Of a stretch of DNA of 64,000 bases, positions 1 through 7,970 are shown one piece after another. A program made the position numbers and the translations under genes. How positions within the stretch are numbered: the first letter of the stretch is position 1; each line of letters begins with the position of its first letter. The notes under the pieces are model-generated. The model was not told the origin of the DNA. It was given only the letters and a program-made list of their open reading frames with translations, and did no database searches. This stretch comes from Pseudocoprococcus catus (lineage in GTDB: Bacteria; Bacillota; Clostridia; Lachnospirales; Lachnospiraceae): assembly GCF_902381825.1 (NCBI RefSeq), contig NZ_LR698973.1, positions 1,795,584-1,859,583 of the forward strand, read 5' to 3'.

Positions 1-10
1 GAGATTATGA

Positions 11-247
11 ATGATGAAAGAACAGATTATTGAGATTTTAGAGGATATCCAGCCGGAGGCAGATTATGAGACATGTCAGACATTAATTGATGACCATATT
101 CTGACATCTTTGGATGTTTTATCATTGGTGGCTGAACTGGAAGATGAATTTGATGTAACAATTCCTACAGTTGAGATTATTCCATCCAATTTTAATTCAG
201 TGGATGCAATTGCGGCAATGGTTGAAAGACTTCAGGAAGAGGGCTAG
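11..247 (+). CDS. Acyl/D-alanyl carrier protein (DltC-like)
   Basis: A 78-residue acyl-carrier-type protein, the usual size for DltC. Ser33, in the short motif LTSLDVL at the start of the second helix, is the expected phosphopantetheine attachment site; the usual Asp before that Ser is Thr here. The rest (acidic helix, then IPTVEIIPSNF) matches carrier proteins that serve MBOAT acyltransferases. It lies 2 nt upstream of the MBOAT gene and is followed by an SGNH protein, a dlt-like order, so it probably carries an acyl or D-alanyl group for a cell-surface polymer. The activating ligase (DltA type) would lie left of the window and cannot be seen. ATG codons at 11 and 14 are both possible starts; the ribosome site is cut off or inside the previous gene. 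Confidence 0.8.
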   Translation: MMKEQIIEILEDIQPEADYETCQTLIDDHILTSLDVLSLVAELEDEFDVTIPTVEIIPSNFNSVDAIAAMVERLQEEG

Positions 248-249
248 AA

Positions 250-1842
250 ATGAAGTCCTACGTTGCACCGTTATATCTGTTGGTATTTCTTCCGGCAGTT
301 GTATTTTTATATAATATTGTCCCTAAGAAACTGCGTCCGGTGGTATTGCTTCTGGCAAGTTACCTGTTCTTCTGGAGTATCAGCGGCAAATTGATTTTGT
401 TTTTGCTTATTTCTACATTTTCAATCCATCATTTTGGGTTGTGGCTGTCAAGCCTTCAGGAAGAACGTAATCGGATTCTTGCCGAAACAGAGCGCCCTAA
501 AAGAAAGGCTGTGAAAGCTGAATATATACGTCGTCAGAGATGGGTTATTTTCCTGGCTGTCTGCATACATATAGGAACGCTGCTTGTGCTGAAGTACACG
601 GCCTTTTTCGGTCAGAATTTGAATTCGTTGCTGGCATTGGCAGGGGTTGACTGGACATGGAAGATCCCTAAAATGGTGATGCCGATCGGTATTTCTTTTT
701 ACACCATGCAGGCGATGTCCTATATTCTGGATGTTTACAGGGAAACGCTGAAGCCGGATAAGAATATCGGACGGCTGGCGCTTTATATGGCTTTCTTTCC
801 GTCCATGATGGAGGGCCCGATCTGCAGATATAATGATGATGCGGTAAGCTTATGGGAAGGCAGAAGAAGCAGTGTTCAGAATCTTGTCTTTGGTGCTGAA
901 CGTATTTTGTATGGTGTCATGAAGAAAATGGTCATTGCAGACCGATTGAACATTATGATCAAGACACTGTATTCCGGTTATGCGGATTATGATGGCGGCA
1001 TGATGGTTGTGGCTGCTATTGCTTATACCTGTCAGCTTTATATGGAATTTTCGGGAACCATGGATGTGGTTATCGGAAGTGCGGAACTCTTTGGTATCGT
1101 TCTTCCGGAGAATTTTAAACGTCCGTTTTTTTCAAAGAGTATTTCGGAATTCTGGACACGCTGGCACATTACATTGGGTACATGGTTCAGAGATTATATT
1201 TTCTACCCGATTTCTATGTCAAAGCCTATGAAACGTCTTACATCAAAGGCAAGGAAGAAAATCGGTAATCATTTCGGACCATTGATTGCCGGTTCTATTG
1301 CACTTTTTGTTGTTTGGCTGTTCAATGGATTATGGCATGGTGCTGGATGGCATTACATTTGTTTCGGCATGTATCACTTTGTACTGATCGCTTCTGCCAA
1401 TGCGGTTGAACCTTATACTAAGAAGCTCCTTGAGAAGCTGCATATTCGCCGCGAAGAAGGTGGCTATAAGTGTTTCAGAATCGTAAGAACCGCATTGCTT
1501 GTATGTATTGGTGAGCTGATATTCAGAGCCGGCAGTCTCAGGATTGCCATGCGTATGCTGAAAAAGATGTTCACAGATTTCAACTTCAGATCCTTTACAG
1601 ACGGTACGCTGCTGAATCTTGGTATGGACAAGTATGATTTCCTGATTGTGGCGGTTTCGGTATTGATTGTGTTGGTGATCAGCATTGCCAACGAAAGAGA
1701 AATCTGCATTCGTCAGAAACTGGCAGAGAAAAAGGTTGTTGTTCGATGGGCTGTTGTCTACGGACTTATTTTATTCTGTATTATATTTGGTGCGTATGGT
1801 ATGAATTATACACCGGTCGATCCGATTTATGCAGGATTTTAG
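250..1842 (+). CDS. MBOAT O-acyltransferase (DltB/AlgI family)
   Basis: A 530-residue polytopic membrane protein of the MBOAT family. Family marks include PIGISFYTMQ (about residue 150), the stretch around FWTRWHITLGTWFRDYIF (about 300) and NGLWHGAGWH with the invariant catalytic His at residue 363. Hydrophobic segments run from the N terminus to the C-terminal end. DltB and AlgI enzymes move an acyl or D-alanyl group across the membrane onto a wall polymer; the carrier protein directly upstream and the SGNH protein 12 nt downstream support that role. At 530 residues it is longer than classic DltB (about 400) and closer to AlgI-like members, so the acyl group and acceptor are unknown. Start ATG 250 follows the carrier gene by 2 nt. 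Confidence 0.88.
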   Translation: MKSYVAPLYLLVFLPAVVFLYNIVPKKLRPVVLLLASYLFFWSISGKLILFLLISTFSIHHFGLWLSSLQEERNRILAETERPKRKAVKAEYIRRQRWVIFLAVCIHIGTLLVLKYTAFFGQNLNSLLALAGVDWTWKIPKMVMPIGISFYTMQAMSYILDVYRETLKPDKNIGRLALYMAFFPSMMEGPICRYNDDAVSLWEGRRSSVQNLVFGAERILYGVMKKMVIADRLNIMIKTLYSGYADYDGGMMVVAAIAYTCQLYMEFSGTMDVVIGSAELFGIVLPENFKRPFFSKSISEFWTRWHITLGTWFRDYIFYPISMSKPMKRLTSKARKKIGNHFGPLIAGSIALFVVWLFNGLWHGAGWHYICFGMYHFVLIASANAVEPYTKKLLEKLHIRREEGGYKCFRIVRTALLVCIGELIFRAGSLRIAMRMLKKMFTDFNFRSFTDGTLLNLGMDKYDFLIVAVSVLIVLVISIANEREICIRQKLAEKKVVVRWAVVYGLILFCIIFGAYGMNYTPVDPIYAGF

Positions 1843-1854
1843 GAGGGACAGCAG

Positions 1855-2841
1855 ATGAAGAGATATTTAAAGACAGCTTTGCGTTTTATTCTGTTCTGTG
1901 TGATCTTTATGGTCATTCTGATGCTTTTGTCCAAGGTGTTTGTGCCGAAGGATAATCAGAAATCGACAGGAATGGAAGCGGTACAGAGTAATGGTATTCT
2001 TGGGGAACCGGACAACACGATGGATTATCTGGTAGTGGGAGACAGCGAGACCTACAGTTCGATCACACCGATGGAGATCTGGCGTCAATACGGCTATGCA
2101 GGTTATGTCTGCGGAACCGGCGGCCAGCATCTTTATGATACAGAGCGTTTTCTGGCCCAGGCTCTGAAAAAGCAGTCCCCGAAGTATGTCATTCTTGAAA
2201 CGAATGCCCTGTATCGGAAGATTGCCTATGAAAAGGTTCTTAAGTCCCAGCTGGAAAAGTATTTTCAGATTTTCAGGTATCATGATCGCTGGAAGAGTCT
2301 GACGCTCAATGATTTTACTGGATCCGTCAACTATACATGGACCAATGACTACAAGGGTTACCGGTATGAGAACAAAGTGGCAACTGCGGCTTTGAAAGAC
2401 TATATGAAGCAGACAGATCAGAAAGCAAAGATCTCGGCCATCAACCAATATTATGTTGAGCAGATGATCAAATTGTGCAGGAAAAATAATGTTGAGCTGA
2501 TATTGGTCAGCACACCGAGCATTAAGAACTGGAATTATGCCAAACACAATGGCATACAGGCCTTGGCTGATCAATATGGACTGGAATATTATGATCTGAA
2601 TCTGATGCCGGATCAGGTGAAGATAGACTGGAAGAAGGATACTCGTGATAAAGGCGACCATTTGAATCATACAGGTGCCGTGCAGGTCAGTGACTGGTTG
2701 GGCGCTTTCTTCCACAGTAAAAATACACTGACGGATCACCGTCAGGAGACGGCATACAGTCAATGGAATGATGCATTGGGAAGATATGATCAGCAAATTG
2801 CTGATGGAACAGCATATGAGATATCCCATTGCAAGAAATAA
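1855..2841 (+). CDS. Membrane-anchored SGNH/DltD-like protein
   Basis: A 328-residue protein with one N-terminal membrane segment (about residues 8-27), then an extracytoplasmic SGNH-like domain. The nucleophile motif is GDSETY (Ser64) and the C-terminal Asp-His pair lies in DHLNHTGA (Asp268 to His272), the block I and block V positions of SGNH hydrolases. Such proteins accompany MBOAT acyltransferases (DltD, AlgX/AlgJ, PatB types) and take part in transfer to or release from the surface polymer. The gene follows the MBOAT by 12 nt with a strong AGGAGGGA ribosome site. It is more divergent than textbook DltD, so the exact reaction is not assigned. Confidence 0.75.
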   Translation: MKRYLKTALRFILFCVIFMVILMLLSKVFVPKDNQKSTGMEAVQSNGILGEPDNTMDYLVVGDSETYSSITPMEIWRQYGYAGYVCGTGGQHLYDTERFLAQALKKQSPKYVILETNALYRKIAYEKVLKSQLEKYFQIFRYHDRWKSLTLNDFTGSVNYTWTNDYKGYRYENKVATAALKDYMKQTDQKAKISAINQYYVEQMIKLCRKNNVELILVSTPSIKNWNYAKHNGIQALADQYGLEYYDLNLMPDQVKIDWKKDTRDKGDHLNHTGAVQVSDWLGAFFHSKNTLTDHRQETAYSQWNDALGRYDQQIADGTAYEISHCKK

Positions 2842-2894
2842 CAGTTGGGGGGCAGGCTGTTTGCCGGATAGGACTGTGAAAGGAACTACACATT

Positions 2895-3599
2895 ATGGGG
2901 TATAATATATTACTTGTGGCGGATGACAGAGAAACAAAGGAATTGCTTATGCTGCATTTGAACAGCAATGGGTTTACGGTTGATATTGCAGAAAATGAGG
3001 AGATGTTTAATGTCTGTTTCGGGCATCAGAAGGCGAATTTGATTCTGATTGATATGATGATGAAAAGTCTCAACATATATGAATTGATCAGAGTGATCCG
3101 CTTGAAGAGTAATCTGCCGATCATATTGATCGCAGATAAAGAGAATGATGCCAATCGTATTCTGGGATTGAATCTTGGGGCAGATGCCTGTGTGATAAAT
3201 CCGTACAATCCTCTGGAGGTTATAGCAGAGGTGCAGGCTATGTTAAGGCGCTACTATGAACTTGGATGTGGCGGCAGAATACCCGGAGAAACGATGGTAT
3301 TGCGCGTGGGGGAACTGGTGTTGGATACGGAGGCTTTTGTGTTGAGAAAAAACGGCAATGTGCTTTCTCTGACATCAGCGGAATTGAAAATCCTTGCGAA
3401 ACTCATGCGTTCTCCGAAACGGGTTTTTACAAAAACACAGTTGTGTGAATGCATCAATGGCAGATATTATGAAAATGATGACCGGACAATGATGGTTCAT
3501 ATTTCCAATATCCGTGCTAAGATCGAGGATGACCCGGCCAACCCGAAGTATATCAAAACCGTCCGCGGATTGGGATACAAAATCGACAGTGATGATTAA
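2895..3599 (+). CDS. OmpR-type response regulator with degenerate receiver
   Basis: A 234-residue two-domain regulator. Receiver domain residues 4-118: the acidic pair Asp10/Asp11 and phospho-acceptor Asp53 are present, but the conserved Thr/Ser is Ala80, the switch Lys is Asn102 (VINPYNP instead of the usual KPF-type motif), and the Pro and Gly after Asp53 are replaced (DMMMKSLNI). Winged-helix DNA-binding domain about residues 135-232, ending in the typical YIKTVRGLGYKI. No histidine kinase lies next to it. DNA binding is likely; control by phosphorylation is doubtful. It sits between the acylation cluster and the ylxM promoter. Start ATG 2895 follows a GAAAGGA-like site. Confidence 0.9.
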   Translation: MGYNILLVADDRETKELLMLHLNSNGFTVDIAENEEMFNVCFGHQKANLILIDMMMKSLNIYELIRVIRLKSNLPIILIADKENDANRILGLNLGADACVINPYNPLEVIAEVQAMLRRYYELGCGGRIPGETMVLRVGELVLDTEAFVLRKNGNVLSLTSAELKILAKLMRSPKRVFTKTQLCECINGRYYENDDRTMMVHISNIRAKIEDDPANPKYIKTVRGLGYKIDSDD

Positions 3600-3635
3600 T
3601 CATAGAAGAATTGCATTAATTTTCAAAAAAAACTG

Positions 3636-3665
3636 TTGACAAATAGAGGGTATCTGCGATACAAT
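3636..3665 (+). promoter_or_regulatory. Sigma-A-type promoter of the ylxM-ffh operon
   Basis: A consensus -35 TTGACA at 3636-3641, an 18-bp spacer and TACAAT at 3660-3665. Initiation would fall at about 3672, inside the perfect palindrome annotated next. It drives ylxM and ffh, probably reading on into rpsP. Confidence 0.8.
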
Positions 3666-3666
3666 A

Positions 3667-3698
3667 CCACCTGTAAAGTAAAAATACTTTACAGGTGG
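3667..3698. promoter_or_regulatory. Perfect 14-bp inverted repeat over the start site and RBS
   Basis: Arms 3667-3680 and 3685-3698 are exact reverse complements separated by AAAA. The left arm begins 2 nt after the -10 box and the right arm contains the AGGTGG ribosome-binding sequence of ylxM (ATG 3708). As DNA it could be an operator placed at +1; as RNA starting near 3672 it would fold into a 5' hairpin that hides the ribosome site. Which applies cannot be decided from sequence. Confidence 0.75.
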
Positions 3699-3707
3699 TG
3701 CTGTTTT

Positions 3708-4067
3708 ATGGAGAAATTTATTGAAGAAGCGTTGCTTTATGATTTTTATGGAGAGCTGTTGACAGAACATCAGAAGCTGATCTATGAGGATTTTGTTTTG
3801 AATGATCTGTCCCTGAGTGAAATCGCGGAAGATCGTGAGATCAGCAGGCAGGGCGTGTATGACATTGTCAGACGCTGCAGGAAACAGCTTCAGGGATATG
3901 AAGCGAAGCTTCATCTTGTTGCGAAATTTATTCATACGAAGGAACGCGTCGCAGAGATCAATCATTATGCGAACGAGATTCTTGAGCATCAGGAGGATCA
4001 TCAGAGGATGATAGAGTGTATTAACAGGATTGAGATGCTGTCCAATACAATCGTAGAAGAATTGTAG
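3708..4067 (+). CDS. ylxM: YlxM/p13-like HTH protein upstream of ffh
   Basis: A 119-residue protein with a sigma-70 region 4-like helix-turn-helix (LSLSEIAEDREISRQGVYDI, about residues 33-52) followed by a helical tail. This matches YlxM, the small protein encoded before ffh in Firmicutes and thought to modulate the SRP pathway (established for the family; the mechanism is poorly defined). ATG 3708 is preferred because it begins MEKFIEEALL as in homologues and lies 9 nt after AGGTGG; the same frame is open further upstream but that part overlaps the promoter. It is 16 nt upstream of ffh and in the same operon. Its HTH makes it a candidate binder of the palindrome at its own start. Confidence 0.88.
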   Translation: MEKFIEEALLYDFYGELLTEHQKLIYEDFVLNDLSLSEIAEDREISRQGVYDIVRRCRKQLQGYEAKLHLVAKFIHTKERVAEINHYANEILEHQEDHQRMIECINRIEMLSNTIVEEL

Positions 4068-4083
4068 AACCGGAGGCGAAGCT

Positions 4084-5427
4084 ATGGCATTTGAAAGTTT
4101 ATCGGACAAATTGCAGAATGTATTTAAAAACTTAAGAAGCAAAGGCCGTTTAACAGAAGCAGATGTGAAAGCGTCACTGAAGGAAGTTAAAATGGCGCTT
4201 CTTGAAGCGGATGTTAACTTTAAGGTTGTGAAGCAATTTATTAACTCCGTGACAGAGCGGGCAGTTGGTCAGGATGTGATGAACAGTCTGACACCTGGAC
4301 AGATGGTCATTAAGATTGTCAATGAAGAGATGGTTGCTCTCATGGGCAGTGAGACTACAGAGATCAAGCTGAACAACAGCAACGAACTGACAGTCATTAT
4401 GATGGCTGGTCTACAGGGTGCAGGTAAGACGACCACTTCTGCGAAGATTGCAGGCAAGCTGAAAGCAAAGGGACGCAAGCCTCTGCTGGTAGCCTGTGAT
4501 GTATACAGACCGGCAGCCATCAAACAGCTGCAGGTGAACGGTGAGAAGCAGGGTGTGCCTGTTTTCTCCATGGGAGATCATCAGAATCCCGTTGATATTG
4601 CGAAGGCAGCCATTGAGCATGCGAAGAACAATGATCTGAATGTGGTGATTCTCGATACAGCTGGTCGACTTCATGTGGATGAGACCATGATGGAAGAGTT
4701 GGCGAATATTCAGAAGGCTATCAAGGTAGACCAGACAATATTTGTTGTGGATGCCATGACAGGTCAGGACGCAGTCAATGTTGCGAAGTCTTTTAATGAA
4801 CAGATTGAGCTGGATGGTGTGATTCTGACGAAGATGGACGGCGATACCCGAGGCGGTGCGGCATTATCTATCCGAGCAGTGACAGGCAAGCCGATTCTGT
4901 ATGTTGGTATGGGTGAGAAACTCTCTGATCTTGAGCAGTTCTATCCGGATCGTATGGCATCAAGAATCCTTGGTATGGGTGATATCCTGACATTGATCGA
5001 CAAGGCTCAGAGCCAGATTGATGAGGATAAGGCCAGAGAGCTGAATCAGAAGATCAAGAAGGCGACATTTGGTTATGATGATCTGTTGGAATCACTGAAT
5101 CAGGTGAAGAATATGGGCGGCATTGCAGATATGCTTTCCATGCTTCCGGGTGTAGGCAGTCAGCTGAAGAATGTTGAGGTTGATGACAGTCAGTTCAGCC
5201 GGATTGAAGCAATTATTCTTTCCATGACACCGCAGGAACGTGCGAATCCGGATTTGATCAATCCGAGCCGCAAGAAGCGGATTGCACAGGGTGCAGGCGT
5301 GGATATCAGTGAAGTGAACAAGTTGGCCAAGATGCTTGAACAGATGAAGAAGATGATGAAGCAGTTTGGTGGAAGCTTACCTAAGGCAGGCAAAAGAGGA
5401 AAATTCAAATTTCCTTTTAGTATATAA
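4084..5427 (+). CDS. ffh: Signal recognition particle protein Ffh
   Basis: A 447-residue SRP54 GTPase of normal length. The N domain (1-85) contains the ALLEADVNFKVVKQF helix; the G domain has the P-loop GLQGAGKTTT (about residues 108-117), DTAGRLHVD and TKMDGDTRGGAAL; the methionine-rich M domain occupies about 300-447 with its RNA-binding helix near the C terminus. It binds 4.5S/SRP RNA and signal peptides and delivers ribosome-nascent chains to FtsY at the membrane. It is the second gene of the ylxM-ffh operon and 26 nt upstream of rpsP, the usual Firmicutes order. SRP RNA and ftsY are not in the window. Confidence 0.99.
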   Translation: MAFESLSDKLQNVFKNLRSKGRLTEADVKASLKEVKMALLEADVNFKVVKQFINSVTERAVGQDVMNSLTPGQMVIKIVNEEMVALMGSETTEIKLNNSNELTVIMMAGLQGAGKTTTSAKIAGKLKAKGRKPLLVACDVYRPAAIKQLQVNGEKQGVPVFSMGDHQNPVDIAKAAIEHAKNNDLNVVILDTAGRLHVDETMMEELANIQKAIKVDQTIFVVDAMTGQDAVNVAKSFNEQIELDGVILTKMDGDTRGGAALSIRAVTGKPILYVGMGEKLSDLEQFYPDRMASRILGMGDILTLIDKAQSQIDEDKARELNQKIKKATFGYDDLLESLNQVKNMGGIADMLSMLPGVGSQLKNVEVDDSQFSRIEAIILSMTPQERANPDLINPSRKKRIAQGAGVDISEVNKLAKMLEQMKKMMKQFGGSLPKAGKRGKFKFPFSI

Positions 5428-5453
5428 TTAATTTTTTCAGGAGGTGAAAGAAC

Positions 5454-5699
5454 ATGGCAGTTAAAATCAGATTAAGAAGAATGGGTCAGAAGAAGGCTCC
5501 TTTTTATAGAATCATCGTAGCAGATTCCAGATCCCCAAGAGATGGTAAATTCATCGAAGAGATCGGTTACTACAATCCAAACGTTGAACCAAGTGATGTA
5601 AAGGTTAACGAAGAGCTCGCTCAGAAATGGTTATCTACAGGCGCTCAGCCAACAGAAATCGTTAGCAGACTTTTCAAGAACGCTGGCATCATTAAATAA
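5454..5699 (+). CDS. rpsP: 30S ribosomal protein S16
   Basis: An 81-residue protein with the S16 signature from the start ([19 protein letters not shown], then ADSRSPRDG and IGYYNP). It assembles early into the 5' domain of the 30S subunit. A strong AGGAGGTG site lies 8 nt before the ATG. Codon use is highly biased (AGA, AAC, TTC), as expected for strong expression. It is followed by khpA, rimM and trmD, the conserved ribosome-biogenesis order. Confidence 0.99.
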   Translation: MAVKIRLRRMGQKKAPFYRIIVADSRSPRDGKFIEEIGYYNPNVEPSDVKVNEELAQKWLSTGAQPTEIVSRLFKNAGIIK

Positions 5700-5724
5700 T
5701 TGATTTACAGTGGGGGAATCTGTA

Positions 5725-5955
5725 ATGAAAGAATTAGTAGAAGTTATTGCTACTTCACTCGTAGATCACCCGGAAGAAGTTGTCGTTACAGAAACTGTAA
5801 CTGACAAGTCTATCGTCTTAGAGCTCAAAGTGGCTCCTGATGATATGGGAAAGGTTATTGGCAAGCAGGGACGTATCGCGAAAGCAATCCGTACCGTTGT
5901 CAAATCTGCAGCGTCTAAGGATGATAAGAAAGTCATTGTAGAAATATTGCAGTAG
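5725..5955 (+). CDS. khpA: KH-domain RNA-binding protein KhpA
   Basis: A 76-residue single KH domain with the GxxG loop GKQG in DDMGKVIGKQGRIAKAIR. The KhpA/YlqC family pairs with KhpB (Jag) and binds RNA; in streptococci the pair affects cell elongation. ATG 5725 is preferred over the in-frame GTG at 5710: a GGGGGA ribosome site lies about 8 nt before 5725, and MKELVE is the usual family start. It lies between rpsP and rimM, its standard place. A hairpin with a T-run follows immediately. Confidence 0.93.
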   Translation: MKELVEVIATSLVDHPEEVVVTETVTDKSIVLELKVAPDDMGKVIGKQGRIAKAIRTVVKSAASKDDKKVIVEILQ

Positions 5956-5964
5956 AAACTGGGA

Positions 5965-6020
5965 GCTGTCGCGGTTGTTCTGGAAAGGTTTTGGCCTTTC
6001 GGAATATGCGGCGGCTTTTT
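5965..6020 (+). terminator. Intrinsic terminator/attenuator between khpA and rimM
   Basis: Outer stem GCTGTCGC (5965-5972) pairs with GCGGCGGC (6008-6015) through two G-U pairs, an inner stem TTCTGGAAAGG pairs with CCTTTCGGAA, and TTTTT follows at 6016-6020. It probably reduces or ends transcription between the highly expressed rpsP-khpA pair and rimM-trmD. Confidence 0.7.
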
Positions 6021-6102
6021 GTGTCATAGATGATTTAATTGAGATATCACATGGAATGATTTGTGGGAATTTCCCGGTTTTATATATAAAGGAAGGAAAA
6101 CG

Positions 6103-6612
6103 ATGGAAAAATATTTGCGCGTAGGTGTTATTTCGTCTTCTCACGGTGTGAGAGGAGAAGCCAAGGTATTTCCTACAACAGATGATGTACAGCGTTTTAA
6201 GAAGCTGAAGACCTGTATCCTCGATACAGGCAGAGAATATAAGGAGCTTCATATAGAAAGTGTCAAGTTCTTCAAACAGATGGTCATTTTAAAGTTCAAA
6301 GAGATAGCATCCATTGATGAAGTGATGCAGTATAAGGGCAAGGATCTTCTTGTTACCAGAGATCAGGCAGTAAAGTTGGAAGAGAATGAATATTTCATCT
6401 GTGATCTGATCGGACTGAAGGTTGTGACAGATGAAGGTGAAGATTTTGGCGTTCTGACAGATGTGATTCAGACAGGGGCCAATGATGTGTATGCGGTGAA
6501 ATGCCCAAATGGCAAAGAAGTACTGCTGCCGGTCATTGATGAATGCATCCTGGATGTGGATCTTGAGAGGCAGCAGGTAACAGCTCATATCATGCCTGGA
6601 CTTGTTGACTGA
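6103..6612 (+). CDS. rimM: 16S rRNA processing protein RimM
   Basis: A 169-residue protein. The N-terminal RimM domain begins KYLRVGVISSSHGVRGEAKV and carries the GxRGEVKV-type motif; the C-terminal PRC-barrel has the segment with YFICDLIGLKV and the later VLLPVIDECILDVD. RimM binds S19 and assists maturation of the 30S head. ATG 6103 is chosen because it follows GGAAGGAAAAC and begins at the conserved domain edge; a TTG in frame at 6061 would add 14 unrelated residues. It is 12 nt before trmD. Confidence 0.97.
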   Translation: MEKYLRVGVISSSHGVRGEAKVFPTTDDVQRFKKLKTCILDTGREYKELHIESVKFFKQMVILKFKEIASIDEVMQYKGKDLLVTRDQAVKLEENEYFICDLIGLKVVTDEGEDFGVLTDVIQTGANDVYAVKCPNGKEVLLPVIDECILDVDLERQQVTAHIMPGLVD

Positions 6613-6624
6613 TAGGAGAGAAGT

Positions 6625-7380
6625 ATGGATTTTCATGTAATGACATTATTTCCGGATATGATTATGCAGGGACTTTCTGACAGTGTGATCGGCCGTGCCG
6701 TCAGAAAAGGGACCATCGGCCTGCATACAGTGAATATCCGTGATTATTCTCTGGATAAGCATAAACATGTGGATGATTATCCTTATGGCGGAGGCGCAGG
6801 TATGGTGATGCAGCCGGAGCCGATTTATGCCTGCTATCAGGATATCGTCGGCAAGATGGATAAAAAGCCCCGTGTGATCTATATGACGCCTCAGGGCAGA
6901 GTTTTCAGCCAGGAAATTGCTGAAGAATTGTCAAAGGAGGAATCTCTGATTTTTCTTTGCGGTCATTATGAGGGCATTGATGAGCGTGTGCTGGATGAGA
7001 TTGTCACAGACCATCTTTCTATTGGCGATTATGTTCTGACCGGTGGCGAACTGCCGGCCATGGTGATGATCGATACCATTGCCCGACTGGTACCGGGGGT
7101 ACTCAACAACAGTGAATCTGCGGAGTATGACTCTTTCCAGGATGGTCTTCTGGAATATCCCCAGTATACAAGGCCGGAGATCTGGCATGACAAGCAGGTA
7201 CCGGAAGTCCTTTTGTCCGGGCATCATGGCAATATTGAGAAGTGGCGCAGACAGCAGTCTTTGAAGCGAACCTTTGAGAGAAGGCCGGAACTGCTGGAAC
7301 AGGAGGAAGTACAGGAGGCTTTGACGAAGAAGGACAGAGAATATCTGTCAGAGCTGGAAAATTCTGATGATACATTGTGA
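6625..7380 (+). CDS. trmD: tRNA (guanine-37-N1)-methyltransferase
   Basis: A 251-residue SPOUT methyltransferase that makes m1G37 in tRNAs reading CNN-type codons and prevents frameshifts. Visible marks are the N-terminal MTLFPDMI, RDYSLDKHKHVDDYPYGGG, the trefoil-knot SAM site CGHYEGIDERV and GDYVLTGGELPAM, and the catalytic Asp region near DSFQDGLLEYPQYTRP. It is the standard partner of rimM. After it come 217 nt holding a new promoter and the L19 leader. Confidence 0.99.
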   Translation: MDFHVMTLFPDMIMQGLSDSVIGRAVRKGTIGLHTVNIRDYSLDKHKHVDDYPYGGGAGMVMQPEPIYACYQDIVGKMDKKPRVIYMTPQGRVFSQEIAEELSKEESLIFLCGHYEGIDERVLDEIVTDHLSIGDYVLTGGELPAMVMIDTIARLVPGVLNNSESAEYDSFQDGLLEYPQYTRPEIWHDKQVPEVLLSGHHGNIEKWRRQQSLKRTFERRPELLEQEEVQEALTKKDREYLSELENSDDTL

Positions 7381-7417
7381 AAATTTTGAAGGAATCAAAG
7401 AAAATCGTCAAAATGAC

Positions 7418-7446
7418 TTGCATTTCAGTGAATCCTATGATAAAAT
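7418..7446 (+). promoter_or_regulatory. Promoter of rplS
   Basis: TTGCAT at 7418-7423, a 17-bp spacer and TAAAAT at 7441-7446 give a good sigma-A promoter. Initiation near 7453 would produce a leader of about 145 nt before rplS. Confidence 0.7.
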
Positions 7447-7452
7447 GTAATG

Positions 7453-7590
7453 CGCTGGTGCGTAAGCGTATCACTGCAGTTGCTCTTTAGCTGATGTACG
7501 AGTGATATTTGGCACCGGCGGTAATTGTAAGAAATGGATGGTCCTCTGCTGCAGGAGAATGCATTAAGAACATCTGGATATTATAAGGAG
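7453..7590 (+). ncRNA. Structured leader upstream of rplS (L19-leader-like)
   Basis: The region between the promoter and the rplS ribosome site is not coding. CTGGTGC near 7455 can pair with GCACCGG near 7515, enclosing smaller stems (for example around TATCACTG and GAGTGATA). Firmicutes rplS genes are known to carry L19 leaders that bind the protein for feedback control; placement and length fit, but the consensus could not be checked here. Confidence 0.5.
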
Positions 7591-7597
7591 GTTCATT

Positions 7598-7945
7598 ATG
7601 AACGATATTATTAAAAGCATTGAAGAAGCTCAGTTAAAATCTGATATTACACCATTTTCTGTTGGCGATACAGTTAAAGTATATGCTAAAGTAAAAGAAG
7701 GCAACAGAGAAAGAACACAGGTTTTCGAAGGAACTGTTATTAAGAGACAGAACGGCAGCAACCGTGAGACATTTACAGTTAGAAAGAGCTCTAACGGTAT
7801 CGGCGTTGAGAAGACATGGCCGCTTCATTCCCCAATCGTTGAGAAGATTGAAGTTACAAGACGTGGTAAAGTAAGACGTGCGAAACTGTTCTACTTAAGA
7901 GACAGAGTTGGTAAGAAAGCTAAAGTTAAAGAATTGGTTAAATAA
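7598..7945 (+). CDS. rplS: 50S ribosomal protein L19
   Basis: A 115-residue L19. Conserved segments are [44 protein letters not shown] and the basic C-terminal [15 protein letters not shown]. It sits at the 30S-50S interface of the large subunit. The start is fixed by a consensus AAGGAGG site 7-8 nt upstream. It is transcribed from its own promoter and ends in a strong terminator at 7971-8006, so it is probably a single-gene unit between trmD and lepB. Confidence 0.99.
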   Translation: MNDIIKSIEEAQLKSDITPFSVGDTVKVYAKVKEGNRERTQVFEGTVIKRQNGSNRETFTVRKSSNGIGVEKTWPLHSPIVEKIEVTRRGKVRRAKLFYLRDRVGKKAKVKELVK

Positions 7946-7970
7946 TCAGTAAACACAGAAGTAAGATAAT

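Noticed and set aside
1867..2829. A 320-codon minus-strand frame opposite the SGNH gene
   Set aside because: Composition is that of an antisense shadow (Ile, His, Cys-rich, no domain) and the plus-strand product has clear motifs.
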